In this document: positions 58,384 through 64,000 of the stretch, piece by piece
How the letters are laid out: each line of letters begins with the position of its first letter
Position numbering within the stretch: position 1 is the first letter of the stretch
DNA from: Synechococcus sp. A18-25c
GTDB taxonomy: Bacteria > Cyanobacteriota > Cyanobacteriia > PCC-6307 > Cyanobiaceae
DNA: 64,000 nucleotides
Assembly (NCBI RefSeq): GCF_014280035.1
Contig: NZ_CP047957.1
Location: 1,674,001-1,738,000 of the forward strand
Direction: 5' to 3'
Made by a program: the position numbers and the translations under genes
Notes under the pieces: model-generated
Seen by the model: only the letters and a program-made list of their open reading frames with translations
What the model was told of the DNA's origin: nothing
Databases searched by the model: none

Positions 58384-60222
58384 ATGCCCCCAGCCAACGG
58401 TCAAGCCAAGCCTCCAACCAACGTTCATGCCGCGGGCGTCACAGCCTCACCGCTGAACCGCCTGATACAGCACCTGCGGCCTTACCGACGGCGGGTGTGG
58501 CTAGCAGCATCCTGTTCCGTGATCAACAAGGTGTTTGATTTAGCCCCACCGGTGCTGATTGGACTGGCTGTCGACGTGGTGGTGGAACAGGACACCTCCT
58601 GGCTCTCGAGACTGGGCGCCACCACGGTGACCAGCCAGCTGATCACACTGGCGGTTCTGTCTTTTCTGGTATGGACAGCGGAATCGCTGTTCGAATACCT
58701 CTATGGGATTCTCTGGCGCAATCTGGCCCAGAGCACGCAACACAGCCTGCGGCTGGAGGCCTATGACCATCTCCAGAAGCTGGAGATGGATTTTTTTGAA
58801 CGGGACAGCAGCGGTCGACTGCTCACGGTGTTGAACGATGACATCAACCAGCTGGAGCGGTTCCTCGATCATGGAGCCAACGAGCTGCTGCATCTGATCA
58901 CCACCGTGCTGCTGGTGGGCGGCGCTATGACCGTGCTGGCTCCGCAGGTGGCCGTTTTTGCCTTCCTGCCGATTCCGGTGATTCTCTGGGGGTCGCTTCG
59001 CTTTCAACGTCAGCTCGCACCGCGATACCGCGATGTACGGCAACGGGCCGGAGACATGGCCAGCCGACTCACCAACAATCTGGGAGGCATGCTCACGATC
59101 AAGAGCTTCGCTCGAGAATCCTGGGAGCTTGAACAGCTCAGGCGTGAAAGCGAGGCCTACAGGCAATCCAACCGTCAGGCGATTCGCGTGTCAGCTGCTT
59201 TCATTCCACTGATCCGTTTCGCAATTCTGTTTGCCTTCCTGGCGATTCTGCTGATCGGAGGATTGCAAGCCTTCAACGGTGTGATTGCTGTTGGCACCTA
59301 CAGCTTTTTGGTCTTCATCACCCAGCGTCTGCTCTGGCCGCTAACCACTCTTGGCCGCACCCTGAACGAATACCAGCGCTCCATGGCCTCCACCAATCGG
59401 GTGCTCGATCTGATTGACACCCCGGTGCAGATTGCCGGTGGAGATCGGCGCCTCAATCCTCGAGACATTCAGGGAGAGATCCGCTACGAGGCCGTCTGCT
59501 TCGCCTATCGAGACCGTCCAGAACTCCTGCAGAACTTCAATCTCAGCATCGCTGCCGGTCACACCATTGGCATCGTGGGCGCCACAGGCTCCGGTAAGAG
59601 CTCTTTGGTGAAGTTGCTGCTGAGGCTCTATCCCCTCAACCAAGGCAGAATTCTGTTGGATGGCATCGCCATCGACCAATTGCAGCTTGGCGATCTGCGT
59701 CGCGCCATTGCACTGGTGAGCCAAGACATCTACCTCTTCCACGGCAGCGTGGGAGACAACATCGCCTATGGCGCGCCGGATGCATCAGCATCAGCGGTAC
59801 GCGAAGCGGCACGCCAAGCCGAAGCGCTGGGGTTCATCGAGGCCTTGCCACAAGGATTCGACACGGTGGTGGGAGAACGCGGACAGCGCCTCTCTGGAGG
59901 CCAACGTCAGCGCATCGCTTTGGCCAGAGCGATCTTGAAGGATGCGCCAGTGCTGGTGCTCGACGAAGCCACTGCTGCCGTTGACAACGACACCGAGGCG
60001 GCCATCCAGCGCTCCTTGATGCACATCACGGAGAACCGCACCACAGTGGTCATTGCCCATCGCCTCAGCACGGTTCGCCACGCTGATCGGATCGTCGTGA
60101 TGGATCACGGAAGGATCGTCGAAGACGGCACCCATGACCAACTGCTGCATCAGGGCGGCGCCTATGCCGATCTCTGGCGCGTGCAGGCAGGGCTGCGCCG
60201 AGATGAAGCACTCACCCTTTGA
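58384..60222 (+). CDS. ABC exporter, fused membrane and ATPase domains
   Basis: A half-transporter of 612 residues in the MsbA/BmrA style. The first 45 residues are polar, followed by six membrane segments (about 40-325) with the coupling helix LEAYDHLQKLEMDFFERDSS. The ATPase contains GIVGATGSGKSSLVKLLLRL (Walker A), VSQDIYLFHGSVGDNIAYG (Q-loop region), LSGGQRQRIALARAILK (signature) and VLVLDEATAAVDN (Walker B), then VIAHRLSTVR. Substrate may be lipid or drug-like. Its stop overlaps the start of the antiporter gene by one nt. Confidence 0.93.
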   Translation: MPPANGQAKPPTNVHAAGVTASPLNRLIQHLRPYRRRVWLAASCSVINKVFDLAPPVLIGLAVDVVVEQDTSWLSRLGATTVTSQLITLAVLSFLVWTAESLFEYLYGILWRNLAQSTQHSLRLEAYDHLQKLEMDFFERDSSGRLLTVLNDDINQLERFLDHGANELLHLITTVLLVGGAMTVLAPQVAVFAFLPIPVILWGSLRFQRQLAPRYRDVRQRAGDMASRLTNNLGGMLTIKSFARESWELEQLRRESEAYRQSNRQAIRVSAAFIPLIRFAILFAFLAILLIGGLQAFNGVIAVGTYSFLVFITQRLLWPLTTLGRTLNEYQRSMASTNRVLDLIDTPVQIAGGDRRLNPRDIQGEIRYEAVCFAYRDRPELLQNFNLSIAAGHTIGIVGATGSGKSSLVKLLLRLYPLNQGRILLDGIAIDQLQLGDLRRAIALVSQDIYLFHGSVGDNIAYGAPDASASAVREAARQAEALGFIEALPQGFDTVVGERGQRLSGGQRQRIALARAILKDAPVLVLDEATAAVDNDTEAAIQRSLMHITENRTTVVIAHRLSTVRHADRIVVMDHGRIVEDGTHDQLLHQGGAYADLWRVQAGLRRDEALTL

Positions 60223-62348
60223 TGATCCAACCGTTGGCAGTGGCAGCACCAGGGCAGGCGTCGCTGGCGCAGCTGATCCATCAACCCCTGGGAACGTTTG
60301 CCCTGCTCGTGGCGCTCGCCATGCTGGTGCCCCCTCTCGTCCGGCGCACAGGACTGCCAGACCTGATTGGCCTGCTCTTGGCCGGGATCCTGATGGGACC
60401 GGATGTGCTGAACCTGCTGCAGCCTGATGGTGAAACGTTGCAGCTGGTGTCCGACATCGGAGCCATTTATCTGCTGTTCATCGTCGGACTGGAGATCGAC
60501 CTTGAGGAATTCAATCGCGTGCGCAGCCGATCGCTGACCATCGGCATCCTCCACTTCCTGTTCGGCATGACAACAGGCGGCCTCATCGGTTTTGTCTTTG
60601 GCTTCCCACTGGTTCCTTGCCTGCTGATCGGCACCTTGATCGCCTCCCACACACCGTTGGGCTACCCCATCGTTCGCAGTTATGGAGCCCAGCGGGATGA
60701 AGCCGTGGTGGTCAGCGTGGGGAGCACCATCCTTACGGACATTGCTTCACTGGTGGTGCTGGCCATTGCTATCGGCCTTGGCAAGCAGACATTTTCCTGG
60801 GGGAATCTGATCGGCTTAATCGCCAGCGTAGGGATCTTCGCGCTCACCATTGTCACCGTGATCCGCATCGTCGGACGACACATTTTCAGGCGAAGCATCA
60901 ATGACGAAAGTCGCATTTTTTTGACGATCCTGCTGATTCTTTTCATTGCCTCATTGGGTGCGGAAGTGGCTGGCGTTGAAAAGGTCGTGGGTGCATTTCT
61001 GGCTGGACTTGCCGTGAATTCGGTCTTACCGGAGGGCAAGTCGAAGCAGCAGGTAATCCTGGTTGGCGCGTCATTGTTCATCCCCATCTTTTTCATTCAC
61101 CTGGGGCTGCTGCTCGATCTGGGCAGCCTGAGCAGCTCGATCACTCACTTCCAGATGCCGCTGTTGATGGTGCTTGGCGTGATCGCCTGCAAGGGTTTGG
61201 TCAGCCTGATTGCAGGTCGTGCCTTTGATTACAACGGCAGCCAGACCGTGATGATGTGGTCCCTGGCCATGCCACAAGTTGCAGCAACTCTGGCCACAGC
61301 CTTCATCGGATACGAAGCGGGATTCCTCGATCGCACGGTGCTAAATGCCGTGCTCGCGATGATGGTGGTAACGGCAACCCTCGGCCCTCTGCTGACCGCA
61401 CGCTCCGTGCGACAGCTTGTGGAACCCAACCGTCAGCTGAAAGCAACGCCCCCGAGCGACGAATCATTCGCGATTGGCGATGACAGCTCACTCGCTGTTG
61501 TCCAGCGACCGCTGAATATCGTGGTGCCGATTGCCAATCCCACCACAGAGCGAGGACTACTGGATATCGCCTCGCGACTGCTCAGTGGCGGGGCCCAGTC
61601 GCAGGGACGCCTGCTGCCCTTGGCACTGGTTTGTCCGAGCCTCGAGGAAGCTCGAGGAGGTGTGAACCACGCCGTGTCATCCGCACGGGAGCGCCTCGCG
61701 CAGGCGGCAGTGATCGGTGACCAGCTCAACGTCAAGACTCGCTGTTTGTTGCGCCTGGATGAAGACATTGCCGGAGGCATGAGCCGGAGTGCGCGCGAAC
61801 AGAGCGCTGACCTGCTCGTGATCGGTGCAGGGCGTCCAGACAAATTCAGGCGCTGGTTCTTCGGCGACCTCGTGGATGGTGTCTGTCGAACAGCGCACTG
61901 TCCTGTCGTCGTGGTCAATCTCGCCAACCGCGAGGTTGAGGATCTTCAAAGGATCCTGGTTCCCATCAAAGACCTTTCCGCTAGTGCCCGAGAGCAGTTT
62001 GAACTGGCACAGCGTGTGCTGGCCAGCACCTCCCCTGATGCCGGCCTGATCACCTTGCTGCACATTGTTGACCCCCGGTTCAACCGCACGGATCGGGCAC
62101 GGATCGAGTGGGAACTGAGGCGCTGGCTACCGACCCAAGGCCAGACAACCAGCACCGTGGTCCAACTAGAGCGAGGACCGGGTGTGGAAACGAAGATCGA
62201 ACGCCGCAGCCGTGATCACGATCTGGTGATTCTGCGATCGCAGAGGCGTCAGGTGGCTGGACTGCCAATCCCGGCCAGTGATCGAACTAGCAACCTGGTT
62301 TCACTGCTGGATTGCGCTTCGATGGTGATCAGCGAACCGTTGACATGA
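60222..62348 (+). CDS. cation:proton antiporter (CPA2) with C-terminal universal-stress-like domains
   Basis: The ATG at 60222 is within the stop of the ABC gene (TGATG). About 12 membrane segments occupy residues 25-405, with the CPA2 features VRRTGLPDLIGLLLAGILMG, YLLFIVGLEIDLEEF and VVGAFLAGLAVNSVLPEGKS. The C-terminal 280 residues carry two Usp-like repeats, in which VIGAGRPDKFRRWFFGDLVD and ILVPIKDLSASAREQFELAQ are recognisable; these may sense nucleotide or coordinate signalling. Na+/H+ or K+/H+ exchange is predicted. Confidence 0.9.
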   Translation: MIQPLAVAAPGQASLAQLIHQPLGTFALLVALAMLVPPLVRRTGLPDLIGLLLAGILMGPDVLNLLQPDGETLQLVSDIGAIYLLFIVGLEIDLEEFNRVRSRSLTIGILHFLFGMTTGGLIGFVFGFPLVPCLLIGTLIASHTPLGYPIVRSYGAQRDEAVVVSVGSTILTDIASLVVLAIAIGLGKQTFSWGNLIGLIASVGIFALTIVTVIRIVGRHIFRRSINDESRIFLTILLILFIASLGAEVAGVEKVVGAFLAGLAVNSVLPEGKSKQQVILVGASLFIPIFFIHLGLLLDLGSLSSSITHFQMPLLMVLGVIACKGLVSLIAGRAFDYNGSQTVMMWSLAMPQVAATLATAFIGYEAGFLDRTVLNAVLAMMVVTATLGPLLTARSVRQLVEPNRQLKATPPSDESFAIGDDSSLAVVQRPLNIVVPIANPTTERGLLDIASRLLSGGAQSQGRLLPLALVCPSLEEARGGVNHAVSSARERLAQAAVIGDQLNVKTRCLLRLDEDIAGGMSRSAREQSADLLVIGAGRPDKFRRWFFGDLVDGVCRTAHCPVVVVNLANREVEDLQRILVPIKDLSASAREQFELAQRVLASTSPDAGLITLLHIVDPRFNRTDRARIEWELRRWLPTQGQTTSTVVQLERGPGVETKIERRSRDHDLVILRSQRRQVAGLPIPASDRTSNLVSLLDCASMVISEPLT

Positions 62349-62407
62349 CCGCAAAGCGGCGTAATCCAATGCTTAAGAAAACGCAAATACTGGGCTAACC
62401 TGATTAG

Positions 62408-63310
62408 ATGGACCAAGCGAAAAAAGTTCGCCCAGGAACCCTTCTTCTCTCAGCTGCCATTGGGCTGACTGGGGGGTTTCTGCTGGCCATTCCGCTGAGC
62501 CGGTCCTTGACGACAGACGCTGGTGCACCGCCGCTGCTGCCGGTGAGCAATCCTTTTTCCTCCTGGTCTGTATTTGATAGCCGCGAAATTCTCGTGCTCG
62601 GTGTCGACGAGGGAGGTGGCAATACCGACGCAATTTTCACCTTGCGTGTGGAAGGGGGGCGTACCTCCATCACGCAGATCCCCAGGGATAGTTACATCAA
62701 CTCCCAAAGCTTTGGTCCAGTCAAGGCCAATGCTCTCTATGCCTACGGCGGCTTGGACGCGGTCAAATCCGAGCTGTCTCGATTGATGGACCGTCCAATC
62801 AATCATCATATTTTGGTCAATCTCAATGGCATCCGAACCCTCAGCGATCTTGTCGGAGGTGTCGAAGTCGACGTGCCCAAACGGTTGTATTACCGCGATA
62901 GCAGCCAGGGGCTGCTGATTGATCTGCAGCCAGGGCCGCAGGTGCTTCAAGGTGAAGACCTGGAAGGATTTCTGCGCTGGCGCCACGACGGTGAAGGTGA
63001 CCTAGGGCGCTTGGCACGCCAGCAACTCGTGCTGAGAAGCCTGTTTGGCTCCATGACCCGACCGGAAAACCTGGTGCGCTTGCCTGCACTGATCCAAGCC
63101 GCAGGTCAGAACCTCGACACTGATCTGGGCGCGATGGAACTGGGTGGCCTGATCACCGCCATGGGCATCACAGAACTGGAAACTGAGCGCCTTCCGGCAC
63201 GCCCCTTCTACAAAGACGGCATCAGCTATCTCGATACGGAATGGCCGGTGTACCAAAACGGTCGCAACGCCAGCGATTCGAGCGGTCAGCGTTACCCGTT
63301 CCTGTATTGA
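62408..63310 (+). CDS. LytR-CpsA-Psr (LCP) family protein
   Basis: An extracytoplasmic enzyme that transfers lipid-linked polymers to the cell wall in Gram-positives; in cyanobacteria it probably handles surface polysaccharides. A single membrane helix lies at residues 9-29, followed by the LCP domain: EILVLGVDEGGGNTDAIFTL, TQIPRDSYINSQ (Arg/Asp pair), KANALYAYGGLDAVKSEL and LVGGVEVDVPKRLYYRD, then FLRWRHDGEGDLGRLARQQL. 300 aa is normal. It lies 59 nt after the antiporter. Confidence 0.92.
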   Translation: MDQAKKVRPGTLLLSAAIGLTGGFLLAIPLSRSLTTDAGAPPLLPVSNPFSSWSVFDSREILVLGVDEGGGNTDAIFTLRVEGGRTSITQIPRDSYINSQSFGPVKANALYAYGGLDAVKSELSRLMDRPINHHILVNLNGIRTLSDLVGGVEVDVPKRLYYRDSSQGLLIDLQPGPQVLQGEDLEGFLRWRHDGEGDLGRLARQQLVLRSLFGSMTRPENLVRLPALIQAAGQNLDTDLGAMELGGLITAMGITELETERLPARPFYKDGISYLDTEWPVYQNGRNASDSSGQRYPFLY

Positions 63311-63326
63311 TCCACCGCCTCGATCC

Positions 63327-64000
63327 GTGAACGGGAATCTGCTGAGACAGAGCCTCAGGCTTGGGTTGAGCATCCTGATCACCTGTGCGATCGCACAGCA
63401 CTTTGACCGCATCACCTTTGCCTGGTATCCGCTGCTAGCGGTCACCTTCGTCATCGATGACCAGGACGAGAACAGTTTGCGGGCAGCGCGTGGACGAATT
63501 CTGGGGACGATCACCGGCGGCTTGGTCACCTTTCTGGTGCACACGATCATGTCCGGTTGGATCGGCATTCTCGTGAGCCTGCTGATCACCATCCCCCTGC
63601 TGCGACGTCTGGGCTGGAGCAACGGACTGTCCACCGCAGTGGTGGTCACGGTGATGTTCCTGAGCATCGATGCGTACACCAAGCTCGATTGGGCCTACGT
63701 GTTCAATCGCAGCCTCGACACCCTGGTGGGCATTCTCGTGGCGCTGCTCGTCGGCCGTCTGCTCTGGCCCAAAAACAGGATGACGCGCTTGCAAGCTGTG
63801 CATGAGCAACTCCATGCCCTGCTGCACGCTCGCGTGAAGGCCCACAGTCTGGCTTTGCAGGGACAAGCAGCAGCGCCAACACCCATCGCACCAGCCTTGA
63901 TCACCCGGCTGGTGCTCGAAATGCAAAGCATCATCGCGGTGGAACAAAGTTTGGGGCCACGCCACGTCAGTCGGCTCAATCGACGTCGCTGGCTCCAATG
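63327..64000 (+). CDS. FUSC / aromatic acid exporter-like membrane protein (cut by window end)
   Basis: GTG at 63327 begins VNGNLLRQSLRLGLSILITC; no stop occurs before the window ends, so the gene continues. Membrane segments are at about 10-28, 55-75, 85-100, 105-118 and 130-150, with ITFAWYPLLAVTFVIDDQDE between the first two and RGRILGTITGGLVTFLVHTI in the second. This arrangement of short spans with a basic break (LLWPKNRMTRLQAVHEQLHA) followed by a soluble part is that of FUSC/ArAE exporters. Substrate unknown. Confidence 0.8.
   Translation, partial: MNGNLLRQSLRLGLSILITCAIAQHFDRITFAWYPLLAVTFVIDDQDENSLRAARGRILGTITGGLVTFLVHTIMSGWIGILVSLLITIPLLRRLGWSNGLSTAVVVTVMFLSIDAYTKLDWAYVFNRSLDTLVGILVALLVGRLLWPKNRMTRLQAVHEQLHALLHARVKAHSLALQGQAAAPTPIAPALITRLVLEMQSIIAVEQSLGPRHVSRLNRRRWLQ

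Overview
The window looks like the chromosome of a marine picocyanobacterium of the Synechococcus type. The evidence is gene content: a complete recC-recB-recD set, a monomeric adenosylcobalamin-dependent ribonucleotide reductase, a cyanobacterial AbrB-like regulator, a CPP1-like J-domain membrane protein, a DUF92/VTE6-like phytyl-phosphate kinase, DUF3531, a glycine-rich RRM protein and many Nif11-type leader peptides. Species assignment is inference; no rRNA or photosystem gene lies here.

Layout. 1-3.2 kb: the start of a LysR regulator, small conserved proteins, Cu/Zn superoxide dismutase (sodC) and dCTP deaminase (dcd). 3.2-13.8 kb: a loose run of small proteins (macro/DUF4145-like, YccF, SDR enzymes, cupin, ABM, GAF) with three minus-strand Nif11-like peptide genes (4.4, 5.2 and 6.9 kb) and a CP12-tail protein (11.8 kb). 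13.8-25.9 kb: envelope and housekeeping genes (glycosyltransferase, VanW, sigma factor, DUF92 kinase, 2OG oxygenase, rsmE, an ABC ATPase, hslO, CPP1-like). 26.8-34.4 kb: abrB, then the minus-strand unit mscS - methyltransferase - prfC, then nrdJ.

34.5-40.4 kb is the unusual part. It starts at tRNA-Ser(TGA), whose 3' part and terminator are repeated exactly 1.5 kb downstream and again, decayed, at 40.4 kb. Between these copies lie at least seven intact genes for short peptides ending their leader in a double-glycine motif (four Nif11-type, four with shorter leaders, counting the one next to the tRNA), two broken copies, a secreted small protein and a pentapeptide-repeat protein. The peptide genes are separated by copies of one intergenic cassette (terminator, linker, promoter-like leader, start codon), so leader and control regions are conserved while the C-terminal cores differ completely. 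No modifying enzyme or exporter gene is in the window. If the peptides are modified, for example by a ProcM-type lanthionine synthetase, the enzyme must be encoded elsewhere.

40.5-45.5 kb holds a GNAT enzyme, two overlapping tiny membrane peptides, small conserved proteins, a 445-residue pentapeptide protein and another Nif11-like gene. From 45.6 kb one long plus-strand series runs to the end: phosphatase-recC-recB-recD-cupin (every junction overlapping), a DEAD-box helicase, the RRM protein after a long leader, an ABC exporter overlapping a cation/proton antiporter, an LCP-family protein, and a FUSC-like membrane protein cut by the window end.
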